NCBI RefSeq assembly: GCF_018598185.1
Contig: NZ_JAHESC010000052.1
Coordinates: forward strand, 1 to 55,065
Length of the DNA stretch: 55,065 nucleotides
Direction: 5' to 3'
DNA from: Dawidia soli
GTDB lineage: Bacteria > Bacteroidota > Bacteroidia > Cytophagales > Cyclobacteriaceae
Both the position numbers and the translations under genes were made by a program. Of this stretch, positions 1-8,330 are shown piece after piece; position 1 is the stretch's first letter; each line of letters starts with the position of its first letter. The notes beneath the pieces are model-generated. The model saw nothing but the letters and a program-made list of their open reading frames with translations. It searched no databases and was not told the DNA's origin.

Positions 1-6
1 ATAAAA

Positions 7-40
7 CTTTGCCATGCAGAGCTGCATGGCTATTTTATTA
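7..40. terminator. Hairpin terminator, probably bidirectional
   Basis: GCCATGCAG and CTGCATGGC (11-30) form a near-perfect stem with a very short loop. It is flanked by AAAACTTT on the left and TATTTTATTA on the right, so it could end transcripts from either side. The gene it serves on the left lies outside the window. Confidence 0.6.
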
Positions 41-73
41 TATATCAGTCACTTACATTAAGTAGACGGCTAT

Positions 74-180
74 GGTCGCAGACTGGCAACAGTAGCAGGC
101 AAAAGTCCCGCGCTGCGCGCTAAGACTTGCGCCAGCAACGCATTTAGCGCGCTTGTTTGAAAGCACGAGCAGTCGTTAGA
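74..180. repeat. Imperfect inverted-repeat element between two terminators
   Basis: GCGCGCTAA (115-123) is matched by TTAGCGCGC (144-152). The outer flanks (around GGTCGCAGACTGG near 74 and the complement of GACTGTCAACC near 180) also pair imperfectly. The stretch has no open frame and sits between two transcription terminators. It could be a small palindromic mobile element or part of a structured RNA; the sequence does not decide which. Confidence 0.35.
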
Positions 181-190
181 CTGTCAACCA

Positions 191-217
191 AAAAAAGGGC
201 CGAATCGGCCCTTTTTA
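191..217 (-). terminator. Intrinsic terminator of the GH29-GH92 operon
   Basis: AAAAAGGGCCGA and TCGGCCCTTTTT pair around a tiny loop. On the minus strand the stem is followed by a T run. It lies about 20 bases past the stop codon of the last GH92 gene, the expected place for the end of the operon. Confidence 0.85.
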
Positions 218-236
218 TTTAATACTTGTCAGTCCG

Positions 237-2549
237 CTATTTCTTTACAGGCCTGGCGCCCATAAAGAACGTAAGCTGTCCACCCTGAGTAATCTCCGCG
301 TGCGTGAGATACAAACGATCCAATGTCTTTCCATTCAGCACCAGCTTCTGCACATATACATTCTTATCGCTTTGGTTTTTAGCCTCGATGGCGAAGGTTT
401 TTCCGTTCTCCAGCGTGAGCGTGGCAGACTGGATGGCCGGGCTGCCTACTATATATTGATCCGAGGCGGGGGCTACGGGGTAGAAGCCCAGTGTTGTGAA
501 GATATACCAGGCGCTCATCTGGCCGCAGTCGTCGTTGCCGCCGAGACCGTCCGGGGCGGGCTGGTATTGTTTCTTCAGGATCATGCGGGTGCGCTCCTGT
601 GTTTTCCAGGGTTGATCGGTCCAGTGGTACAGGTAAGCGGCGTGGTGGGCCGGCTCGTTGCCGTGTACGTAGTTGCCGATGATGCCTTCGCGGGTGATGT
701 CTTCGGTGTGGGCAAAGAATTCGTCGGGCAGGTGCATGGTGAACAGTGAGTCGAGGTGTTGCACAAAGCGTTTCTTGCCGCCCATGCTGGCAATCATCTG
801 CTCGGGCTCGTGCGGTACGTACAGGCTGTAGTTCCAGGCGTTGCCCTCGATATAGCCCTGACCGTGGGTGCTCAGTACATCAAACTCTTTGCGGAAGCTG
901 CCATTGCTCAGCTTCGGGCGCATATAGCCGGTGCTGGCGTCGTACACATTGCGCCAGTTCGTCGAGCGCTTCTGAAACTCGGCATATACATCCTGGCGGT
1001 TCAGTTTCTTCGCCACCTGCGCAATGCACCAGTCGTCATAGGCATACTCCAATGTTTTAGATACAGAGGATGAGTTCTTGTCTTCCGGTACATAGCCCAG
1101 GTCGATATAATAACTGATGCCGTCAAACTTGCGATAGCGGGCGGTGGCCACACAGGCATCAAGCGCCCGGTTGGCATCGCCCGTGAAATTGCCTTTGATG
1201 ATGGCGTCGCATATCACGGATACGCTGTGGTAGCCGATCATACACCAGTTCTCGTTCGCATAGTGCGACCAGACGGGCAGCATCTTGTGAACGCTTTGGT
1301 CATAATGCGCGAGCATGGATTTTACCATGTCGTCGTTGCGCTTGGGCTGGATGATGTTAAAGAAGGGGTGCAACGCACGATAGGTGTCCCACAGCGAGAA
1401 GGTGGTGTAGTTTGTAAAGCCTTGCGCGGTGTGATTGTTCTGGTCCAAGCCGCGGTATTGCCCGTCGACGTCGTTGTATACGGTCGGGCCGAGGAATGTG
1501 TGATACAGGGCCGTGTAGAAGTTTACCAGATCGCCACGGGTGGCTGCCTGTACGCGGATCTTTTGCAGCTCCTGCTCCCACCGTTGCTGGCCGTCCGCTT
1601 TTGCTTTATCAAAGTTCCAGTGCGGAATTTCCTGCCGCAGGTTGGCCAATGCGCCGGCGGTGCTGACGGGTGACAAGGCAAACTTGATCTTGATCTTCTC
1701 GCCTTCGGTGGTTTTGAAGTCAAAGTACATGCGCAGCTGCTCGCCGGCCAGGTCGGGGAAGTTATGTTCCTGGTCGAACTTGCGCCAGAAACCTTTGTAT
1801 ACATCGGGTTTGGAAAAGTCTTTCGCGCCGTACTGCGCGAACGGCTTCGAGAAGCTCATGGCAAAGTATACGGTACGGGTACGCGCCCAGCCTGCTGTCT
1901 GGCGATAGCCGGTGATGAGCGTGTCGTTCTCCACGCGCACGAAAGTCCATACATTCTTATCGGCGTAGTTATAGATGCCGTGCATCAGGTCCAGGATGAT
2001 GTGAGCCTGATCGGACTTGGGAAATGTATACTGGTGAAAGCCTACGCGGGTGCTGGTGGTCAGCTCGGCCAGGACGCCGGGCTCTGTCAGCTTTACGCGG
2101 TAGTAGTTTGCTTCGGCGTGCTCCTCTTCGTGTGAGAAAGCGGAGCGGTAGCCTTTCTCCGGATGTTCTTCCGTGCCGGGATTGAGCTGCAGCGGGCCCG
2201 TGGTGGGCATCACCAGGAAGTCGCCCAGGTCGGAGTGGCCGGTGCCGCTGAAGTGCGTATGGCTAAAGCCCACGATGGTCTTGTCATCGTATTGGTACCC
2301 CGCACAATATTTATACACCAGCGGATTGTATTTGCCCTCGGCTTCGTACGGTATAGTGTCCGTATCGGGACTAAGCTGCACCATGCCAAAGGGCACGGTG
2401 GCACCCGGATACGTGTGCCCCATCTTGTATGTGCCGATCATGGGGTTGACATACGGCACCAGCTTTTCCTGCTGTGCAATGGCCGAAAGCACTGACAGCG
2501 CTAATAGCGCTGTCAGAACTTGTTTTTTGAATGAATTTTGAACGATCAT
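237..2549 (-). CDS. GH92 family alpha-mannosidase (HGNEP type)
   Basis: Secreted exo-acting alpha-mannosidase of glycoside hydrolase family 92, a calcium-dependent inverting family that removes mannose from N-glycans and yeast mannan. The 770 residues match the family's usual length. The N-terminus (MIVQNSFKKQVLTALLALS...AIAQ) is a signal peptide. Family signatures are GFSHTHFSGTGHSD near residue 95, EGNAWNYSLYVPHE near 570, HGNEPAHH (bases 651-665) and GGNDDCGQMSAWY near 675. The His-Glu of HGNEP is, from recollection of characterised GH92 structures, associated with alpha-1,2 linkage recognition. It is the last gene of the operon; its start codon overlaps the stop of the preceding GH92 gene by 4 bases (ATGA), implying translational coupling. 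Family is certain; linkage specificity is inference. Confidence 0.95.
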   Translation of the reverse strand: MIVQNSFKKQVLTALLALSVLSAIAQQEKLVPYVNPMIGTYKMGHTYPGATVPFGMVQLSPDTDTIPYEAEGKYNPLVYKYCAGYQYDDKTIVGFSHTHFSGTGHSDLGDFLVMPTTGPLQLNPGTEEHPEKGYRSAFSHEEEHAEANYYRVKLTEPGVLAELTTSTRVGFHQYTFPKSDQAHIILDLMHGIYNYADKNVWTFVRVENDTLITGYRQTAGWARTRTVYFAMSFSKPFAQYGAKDFSKPDVYKGFWRKFDQEHNFPDLAGEQLRMYFDFKTTEGEKIKIKFALSPVSTAGALANLRQEIPHWNFDKAKADGQQRWEQELQKIRVQAATRGDLVNFYTALYHTFLGPTVYNDVDGQYRGLDQNNHTAQGFTNYTTFSLWDTYRALHPFFNIIQPKRNDDMVKSMLAHYDQSVHKMLPVWSHYANENWCMIGYHSVSVICDAIIKGNFTGDANRALDACVATARYRKFDGISYYIDLGYVPEDKNSSSVSKTLEYAYDDWCIAQVAKKLNRQDVYAEFQKRSTNWRNVYDASTGYMRPKLSNGSFRKEFDVLSTHGQGYIEGNAWNYSLYVPHEPEQMIASMGGKKRFVQHLDSLFTMHLPDEFFAHTEDITREGIIGNYVHGNEPAHHAAYLYHWTDQPWKTQERTRMILKKQYQPAPDGLGGNDDCGQMSAWYIFTTLGFYPVAPASDQYIVGSPAIQSATLTLENGKTFAIEAKNQSDKNVYVQKLVLNGKTLDRLYLTHAEITQGGQLTFFMGARPVKK

Positions 2550-4861
2550 TTCTTTTTCTTGGTCGGAGTCGTAGGATTCTCGATCGAAAATGAATACGGA
2601 GCATCCTCTTTGGCGATGCTGCGTTGTTTCTGCGGCGTGGCAACCATGTCAAAGTCCAATGTAGCACCTTCCAGCAGGGCCTTGTGGCTCAGCCAGTTTT
2701 TGGTGTAGGGCTTGCCGTCAACCTGCAGGGAAGAGATGTAACGATTTTCGGCGCTGTTCTTCGGTGCGTTCAGCGTAATCTTCTTGCCGTTCTCCAGCGT
2801 CACGATCGTTTTCTTGAACAACGGAGCGCCTACAACATACTGATCGGTTGCCGGACATACCGGGTAGAAGCCCATCGCCGAGAATACGTACCAGGCCGAA
2901 GTCTGACCGTTGTCTTCGTCACCGCAGTAGCCGTCGGGTGTCGGCAGGTACATACGGTTCATGGTCTCGCGTACCCAGTACTGCGCTTTCCAGGGCTCAC
3001 CTGAGAAGTTGTACAGGTAGATCATGTGCTGGATGGGCTGGTTGCCGTGTGCATACTGGCCCATGTTGGCGATCTGCATTTCGCGGATCTCGTGGATCAC
3101 CGCGCGATAGTAGCTTTCATCGAATGTAGGAGCCATGTCGAACACCTCGTCGAGCCTGGCATTAAACTTCTCTTTGCCGCCCATGAGGTCGATGAGACCC
3201 TGGATATCGTGAAATACCGACCAGGTGTAGTGCATGCTATTGCCTTCGGTAAAGGCATCACCCCATTTCACCGGGTTGAACGGAGCCTGGAACTTGCCGT
3301 CCTTGTTTTTACCGCGCATCCAGCCGGTCTCTTTGTCGAAGAGGTTGCGGTAGTTCTGGCAACGCTTGGCGAAGAGGTCGATCTCTTTCTGAGGCCGTTT
3401 CAGGGCTTTTGCCAACTGGTAGATGGCAAAGTCGTCATACGCATACTCCAGCGTGCGCGCAGCGTTCTCGTTGATGTTAACATCGTATGGCACATAGCCC
3501 AGCTCGTTATAGTACTTTACACCGGCGCGGCCAACGGCTGTCAGCGGGCCTTCGTTGTTGGCATCTTTCAATACGGCCTCATACAGGGTGTTGATGTCGT
3601 AACCACGTCCGCCCTTCAGGTACGCGTCTGCTACAACAGAAGCAGAGTTGTTGCCCACCATAACGTTGCGGTAGCCGGGGCTTGCCCATTCGGGCAGCCA
3701 GCCTCCTTCTTTGTATGCATTTGCCAAACCTTCCTGCATCTGTGCATTGAGAGACGGATACATCAGGTTGAGGAAGGGGAACATGGAGCGGAAGGTATCC
3801 CAAAAACCGGTGTCGGTAAACATATAGCCCGGCAATACCTGGCCATTGTAAGGGCTGTAGTGTACAACCTTACCTTGTGCGTCGAATTCAAAGAATTTGC
3901 GCGGAAAAAGCAGTGAGCGGTACAGACAGGAGTAGAACACACGCAGCTGATCGATGCTTCCACCGGTTACGGCAATGCGCGTCAGCTCTTTATTCCAGGT
4001 GGCCTTGCCTTTTTGCTTCACCGTTTCAAAGCTGTCGCTGCCGAGCTCTTTCAGGTTCAGCTCGGCCTGTTCTGCGCTGATGAACGAAGACGCCACGCGT
4101 ACGTGCACCTGCTCGCCGCGGCGTGTCTTAAAGCCTACCACGGCGCCGGCATGCTCTGCCTTTACTTCGAGCGCGTCGGTTTCGTTGTATTTATCCCAGC
4201 CTTTGGCAAGCGTAAAAGGCTTGTCGAACTTCAGCACAAAATAGTTTTTGAAGTTGTCGGGCACACCGCCGCTGTTGCGGGTGGTGTAACCGATGATCTT
4301 TTGTTCGTTCGGAATAATCTTCACATACGAACCTTTATCGAAGGCATCCAGAATAATGTAGGCCTGATCGGTTTCGGGGAACGTAAAGCGGAAGATCGAA
4401 GCCCGCTCGGTGGGCGTCAGCTCGGTGGTTACGTCATAGTCTGCCAGGTACACACTATAGTAATACGGCTTGGCAACTTCCGCCTTATGCGAAAACCAGC
4501 TGGCGCGCTTATCTTCGTTCAGCTCCCGCTTGCCGGTTACGGGCATGATGGAGAACTGACCGTAGTCATTCATCCAGGGCGACGGCTGGTGAGTCTGCTT
4601 GAATCCTCTGATCTTAATAGCGTCGTACGTGTACGCCCATCCGTCTCCCATCTTACCCGTCTGTGGCATCCAGAAGTTCATCCCCCAGGGCATGGCAATG
4701 GCCGGATAGGTATTACCGTTAGACAACGCGTGATTGGACGCGGTGCCAATCAGGGGATTTACCCATTCTTCAGGATCGGCTATCGGCGCGCTTACTTCCT
4801 GCGCCCGTAGCTGCATACTTCCCAGGCACACCAGGATCACGAAACAAAGAGATCTCATCAT
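2546..4861 (-). CDS. GH92 family alpha-mannosidase (HGNQP type)
   Basis: Second secreted GH92 alpha-mannosidase (771 aa) with a signal peptide (MMRSLCFVILVCLGSMQLRAQ). It shares the family blocks with its neighbour: GFKQTHQPSPWMNDYGQF near residue 90, EGNSMHYTWSVFHD near 565 and GDEDNGQTSAWY near 680. The block that reads HGNEP in the neighbour reads HGNQP here (bases 3035-3049), and GGNDDCGQ becomes GDEDNGQ. The two enzymes are therefore diverged paralogues, probably acting on different mannose linkages of one glycan. It starts 14 bases after the peptidase gene and overlaps the next GH92 gene by 4 bases. The lysine-rich tail (TPTKKKK) is unusual but short. Confidence 0.95.
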   Translation of the reverse strand: MMRSLCFVILVCLGSMQLRAQEVSAPIADPEEWVNPLIGTASNHALSNGNTYPAIAMPWGMNFWMPQTGKMGDGWAYTYDAIKIRGFKQTHQPSPWMNDYGQFSIMPVTGKRELNEDKRASWFSHKAEVAKPYYYSVYLADYDVTTELTPTERASIFRFTFPETDQAYIILDAFDKGSYVKIIPNEQKIIGYTTRNSGGVPDNFKNYFVLKFDKPFTLAKGWDKYNETDALEVKAEHAGAVVGFKTRRGEQVHVRVASSFISAEQAELNLKELGSDSFETVKQKGKATWNKELTRIAVTGGSIDQLRVFYSCLYRSLLFPRKFFEFDAQGKVVHYSPYNGQVLPGYMFTDTGFWDTFRSMFPFLNLMYPSLNAQMQEGLANAYKEGGWLPEWASPGYRNVMVGNNSASVVADAYLKGGRGYDINTLYEAVLKDANNEGPLTAVGRAGVKYYNELGYVPYDVNINENAARTLEYAYDDFAIYQLAKALKRPQKEIDLFAKRCQNYRNLFDKETGWMRGKNKDGKFQAPFNPVKWGDAFTEGNSMHYTWSVFHDIQGLIDLMGGKEKFNARLDEVFDMAPTFDESYYRAVIHEIREMQIANMGQYAHGNQPIQHMIYLYNFSGEPWKAQYWVRETMNRMYLPTPDGYCGDEDNGQTSAWYVFSAMGFYPVCPATDQYVVGAPLFKKTIVTLENGKKITLNAPKNSAENRYISSLQVDGKPYTKNWLSHKALLEGATLDFDMVATPQKQRSIAKEDAPYSFSIENPTTPTKKKK

Positions 4862-4875
4862 GATATAAAAATTGG

Positions 4876-5580
4876 TTATCGTTGAACACTCATTTCAGCC
4901 TGCTCGCCGGTGTAGCGGTTCCAGAGCTCGTCCAGCGTATAGCCGGTTTGCTCCTGCCACAGGGCATCGTGGTAAATGCCCATCTGCAGCTTCCGGTGCA
5001 GCATGTAGACAATGCCCGGCTGAATGCGTTCTTCCATCCACACGAGGAAGCGCGCCGCCACCCGGTACCCTTGCAGGTAGTGCTGGCCGATGCGGTAAGG
5101 CGGTAAGGACCACCCCGCGCCGCTGTTGTCAACCCCGAACTTATAACGCGCATAGTCGGCAATGCCTTCTGTGAGCCAGCCCGGGCACCGTTCCCACGGA
5201 TAACTCTGGGCGACATGCATGACCTCGTGCGTTACCACGTCGATGTCTTCGGGATACGCGTGCAGCCAGCGCGAGCTGAACCGCACGTGGGCATTGCCGG
5301 TTACTTCGGCCACGCCCGTGTACGCCGTGTCTACGTGAAAAATAACCTGGCGCTCCGCCAGGGGGTTGTACTGCGCCGTCAGCACAGCATACACCTGGAA
5401 AAAGGTCTCGATCATACGATCTTTTACCTTCACATCCAAGGTACTGTCTTCGCTTTCAAATATAAGTGTAAAACCATTGCGATGATACACATCAGGATGA
5501 TCCTGGGAAAATCCATTAAGGGTGACCCCCAGGCAGACTCCTGCCAGGAAGCCTTTCAGCATGTTACAAAACGATGGCAT
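4876..5580 (-). CDS. Plant basic secretory protein-type metallopeptidase
   Basis: Predicted secreted zinc peptidase of the 'basic secretory protein' family (PF04450, peptidase of plants and bacteria), 234 aa. The zinc site HEVMH lies at residues 118-122, and a third ligand is likely Glu138 in WLTEGIADYARY, the arrangement seen in gluzincins. The N-terminal ~25 residues (FLAGVCLGVTLNGFSQ) look like a signal peptide, though the first methionines (1 or 7) cannot be told apart. It sits between a fucosidase and two mannosidases in one operon (27-base gap upstream, 14 bases downstream). This suggests it cuts the protein part of a glycoprotein, but the substrate is inferred from context only. Confidence 0.85.
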   Translation of the reverse strand: MPSFCNMLKGFLAGVCLGVTLNGFSQDHPDVYHRNGFTLIFESEDSTLDVKVKDRMIETFFQVYAVLTAQYNPLAERQVIFHVDTAYTGVAEVTGNAHVRFSSRWLHAYPEDIDVVTHEVMHVAQSYPWERCPGWLTEGIADYARYKFGVDNSGAGWSLPPYRIGQHYLQGYRVAARFLVWMEERIQPGIVYMLHRKLQMGIYHDALWQEQTGYTLDELWNRYTGEQAEMSVQR

Positions 5581-5607
5581 GGTGGTGGTGATTGTCCGGG
5601 ATGCCGA

Positions 5608-7029
5608 TTACTTGCGCTCGTCGTAGACGCCAAACTCCATAATTACCGGTGCGCTGCTAAAACGCTCCACTAAAATGCGCACTTTGCCGCCCCAGACCCG
5701 ATCAAAACGGTGAATCTTGATCTTATTGGCATTCTCTCCGGCAAAGATTGTCTTCCAGACGCCGTTCAGCTCGTACTCCAGTTTATACTGACGAATGTTC
5801 GGCTGATGCTCGGCAATGACCACCATATTAAAAGAACGGTCCTTGTCCAGCGCGACTTCGTACCATGGCGCCTTCACCGTGCTGTTCGAGGTCCAACCCG
5901 TGCTGAAATCGTCGTCGTTGGCAAAGTCCATGATCCACATGTCGTTGCTCCAGCTGGCATTGGCCGGCTGGCCTTTGGCAATGTTAGGCGAAATGATCGG
6001 CGCATCGCTTGCCGGCAGCGGCGACAGGGGGCCTTCGTGCTTCCACAACTTGCCAATTTCCTTTAAACCGGCCAGGGCATTGTCGTCGATCAGGCCGTCG
6101 CGGTTGGGCGCCACGTTCAGAATAAAGTTGCAATGCGCCTGATTGAACGGCACCAGGTTGTCTTTCACCAGCACGTTTACGTCTTTGATGGCTTCCGTCG
6201 GAAAGCCGCTCTTCCAGAACCACGATGCCTGCAGCGGCAGGCATGACAGCGCCGGCAGCTTGTTGGCTTCCTTCGAAATGTGCTGGCCTGCCCCCTGCTC
6301 GTACGACTTGATGTCGGTGTAATACAACGCTTCGGCTGGATATTTAGCTGCGTTCAGATCCATCACCAGGCAGTTGGGCTGCAGTGTCTTGATGAGGGTA
6401 TAGATCTCTTCAAACGGAATGTCATCGTACGAAATGCGCGACCAGGGGGCGTCCCAACCGTCAATGATCAGGGCGGTGATGTCGCCGTAGTTAGTCAGTA
6501 GCTCGGTGAGCTGTGCTTTCACCATGTCAATGTGCGCCCGGGTGATGTGGCCCGGACGCAGCTTGTGATGCGTATCGAGAATGGAGTAATACAGCATAAC
6601 CTTCAGGCCGTTGGCACGGAAAGCATCCGCATATTCTTTTACGACATCGCGCTTCAACGGACTGTTCATGACGTTGTACGGTGTCGTTTTGGTATTCCAA
6701 ATGGCAAAGCCGCTGTGATGCTTGGTTGTCAGGCAACCGTACGTCATGTTAGCCGCCCTGGCAGCCTTGGCCCACGAATCGCAGTTCAGCCTGGACGGAT
6801 TGAAGAGCGCCGGCGAGGCATCGGGGTCTGCCCAATCCTGATCGGCATACGTCGGGATGTTGTAGTGTATGAACATGCCGAAGCGAAGATCTACAAATTC
6901 CTGTTGCAGTTGGGCCAGGCTTTTTGCGGCCGTACTCTTCCGGACAGTCTGTTGCGCTCGTAAACCGATGCCGGGCAATGCACACAGCATACAAACAAAT
7001 ACAAAGGTTGATAATGAGTAACGATTCAT
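5608..7029 (-). CDS. GH29 alpha-L-fucosidase
   Basis: Secreted retaining alpha-L-fucosidase of family GH29 (473 aa). After a signal peptide (to about residue 25, GLRAQ) the catalytic barrel shows FGMFIHYN near 50, KHHSGFAIW at 103-111 and ALIIDGWD at 186-193. Asp190 occupies the position of the family's catalytic nucleophile. The C-terminal ~110 residues (SNDMWIMDFANDDDFSTGW onwards) resemble a discoidin/F5-8C-like beta-sandwich, as in GH29 homologues. It is the first gene of a four-gene operon with the peptidase and the two GH92 enzymes. Fucose on the N-glycan core or on antennae is the likely target by context. Confidence 0.92.
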   Translation of the reverse strand: MNRYSLSTFVFVCMLCALPGIGLRAQQTVRKSTAAKSLAQLQQEFVDLRFGMFIHYNIPTYADQDWADPDASPALFNPSRLNCDSWAKAARAANMTYGCLTTKHHSGFAIWNTKTTPYNVMNSPLKRDVVKEYADAFRANGLKVMLYYSILDTHHKLRPGHITRAHIDMVKAQLTELLTNYGDITALIIDGWDAPWSRISYDDIPFEEIYTLIKTLQPNCLVMDLNAAKYPAEALYYTDIKSYEQGAGQHISKEANKLPALSCLPLQASWFWKSGFPTEAIKDVNVLVKDNLVPFNQAHCNFILNVAPNRDGLIDDNALAGLKEIGKLWKHEGPLSPLPASDAPIISPNIAKGQPANASWSNDMWIMDFANDDDFSTGWTSNSTVKAPWYEVALDKDRSFNMVVIAEHQPNIRQYKLEYELNGVWKTIFAGENANKIKIHRFDRVWGGKVRILVERFSSAPVIMEFGVYDERK

Positions 7030-7044
7030 GGTTTGAGGTTAGAC

Positions 7045-7075
7045 GTAAGGTATAAAAATGACCGGAGGGCCACAA
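7045..7075 (-). promoter_or_regulatory. Putative promoter of the GH29-peptidase-GH92 operon
   Basis: On the minus strand TTG (7073-7075) is followed after 20 bases by TACCTTAC (7045-7052), about 15 bases before the ATG. The spacing equals that of the rplM promoter in this window, but the -7 box matches TAnnTTTG at only 4 of its 6 fixed positions. It overlaps the terminator of the upstream gene. Confidence 0.4.
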
Positions 7076-7085
7076 GCGCCCTCCG
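7055..7085 (-). terminator. Intrinsic terminator after the TlpA-like gene
   Basis: CGGAGGGC (7063-7070) pairs with GCCCTCCG (7078-7085). On the minus strand the stem is followed by GGTCATTTTTAT. It lies just past the stop codon of the TlpA-like gene and separates it from the glycosidase operon. Confidence 0.75.
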
Positions 7086-7101
7086 TATCCGTTTTTTTCT
7101 C

Positions 7102-8202
7102 TTAGTGGAAGATCTCTTCCAGCTTTGCATTCAAGGTTTCGGCCCGCAGGTCTCTGGCAATAATCTTGCCATCCGGCCCGATCAGGAAGTTTGCCGGTAC
7201 GGCACGGACCCCGTACTGCACCGCCGCCTGGTTCTGCCAGCCCTTCAGATCACTGACGTGCACCCACGGCAACTCGTCTTTTTCAATGGCTTTCTTCCAC
7301 GGTTCGGCTTTGCTGTCCAGCGATACCCCCAGGATATTGAATCCCTTGGCACTATACTTTTTATATTGTTCGCGCAGGTTGGGGTTCTCGGCACGGCACG
7401 GCCCGCACCAGCTGGCCCAGAACTCGAGCAGTACGTACTTGCCTTTGTAGGACGATAGCTTTACCGGTTTGCCGTTCACATCGTTCATTACGAAATCGAT
7501 ATACCCGTTGCCCACTTGCGTGGCGCGCAGGTTGGCGATGCGATCGGTGATCTCTTTGGCCTTGGCCGTCTTCTTCAGCGGCGCATCCAGTTTGTCGAAA
7601 ATGGCCTGCGCCTCGTCCAGGTTCTCCGAACTTACATAGTTCATCAATTCATTCAAGCTCGCAAAGCTACGCAGGTGGTCCAGCACAAATTGCTTGCGTA
7701 CGCTCATCTCGCCGCGGTACATATTATCGGCTTCTTTCTGGATCGTAGCCGCCTGTACGGTATCACCCGCGTTGCGCACCTGGTCTGCCTTGTTGTAGAG
7801 TTCCATGACCTTGGCACGATAGGCGGTGATCTGCGCTTCCAGTTGCGCGTAGTCATCTTGCACCGGCGAGCCTTTTACTTCCAATTTGTCCAGTGCGTCG
7901 GCCTTGCCCACGAGTTGCAGGTCCAGGTTCTGGACGTAGAACACTTTTTGAAAGCGGGCCTCCGGAGAGAAGATGATGGTCATGTCGGCCGGCTCTTGCA
8001 CACGGCCGCGAAATACAAACGTACCGTCGGTAACGTTTATCGTATCGGCGATGTCTTTTACGCCGTCTTCCATATGGCGCATGATGACGTTGCCTTTCAG
8101 GCCTTCGATCTTGCCGGTAATAACGTAGCCACGGGGGCTTTGCGCATAGGCACCCACGCCCAGCAGCACCAGCATCGTAACAACAATGAATTTGTTTTTC
8201 AT
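7102..8202 (-). CDS. TlpA-family thioredoxin-like disulfide reductase with DUF4369
   Basis: Envelope thioredoxin-like protein, 366 aa from the chosen start. The ATG at 8202 is preferred because it opens directly on a signal peptide (MKNKFIVVTMLVLLGVGAYAQ); an upstream in-frame start would add 18 residues without sense. Residues ~25-110 look like the DUF4369 beta-sandwich common in Bacteroidota. Residues ~115-230 are helical and charged. The C-terminal thioredoxin fold holds the redox pair Cys266-Gly-Pro-Cys269 (FWASWCGPCR) and the cis-proline region (GVRAVPANF). Such proteins reduce disulfides outside the cytoplasm. Next to two peptidases and glycosidases it could open disulfide-bonded glycoproteins, which is inference. 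Confidence 0.9.
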   Translation of the reverse strand: MKNKFIVVTMLVLLGVGAYAQSPRGYVITGKIEGLKGNVIMRHMEDGVKDIADTINVTDGTFVFRGRVQEPADMTIIFSPEARFQKVFYVQNLDLQLVGKADALDKLEVKGSPVQDDYAQLEAQITAYRAKVMELYNKADQVRNAGDTVQAATIQKEADNMYRGEMSVRKQFVLDHLRSFASLNELMNYVSSENLDEAQAIFDKLDAPLKKTAKAKEITDRIANLRATQVGNGYIDFVMNDVNGKPVKLSSYKGKYVLLEFWASWCGPCRAENPNLREQYKKYSAKGFNILGVSLDSKAEPWKKAIEKDELPWVHVSDLKGWQNQAAVQYGVRAVPANFLIGPDGKIIARDLRAETLNAKLEEIFH

Positions 8203-8306
8203 GTTTTTAAGTAAGGTTACAGTATTGAATAAGGATCCTGTAAGCACTTTCCGCACGAATATCGCCCGGTCAGGTTACAGCATAAAACCGGTTATATAAA
8301 TTATCG

Positions 8307-8329
8307 CCCCGGCACCGGCCTGGCCGGGG
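8307..8329 (-). terminator. Possible weak terminator after the protease gene
   Basis: CCCCGGC (8307-8313) and GCCGGGG (8323-8329) form a GC-rich stem directly after the protease stop codon. On the minus strand it is followed by CGATAATTTATA rather than a clean T run, so termination may be partial. Confidence 0.4.
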
Positions 8330-8330
8330 G

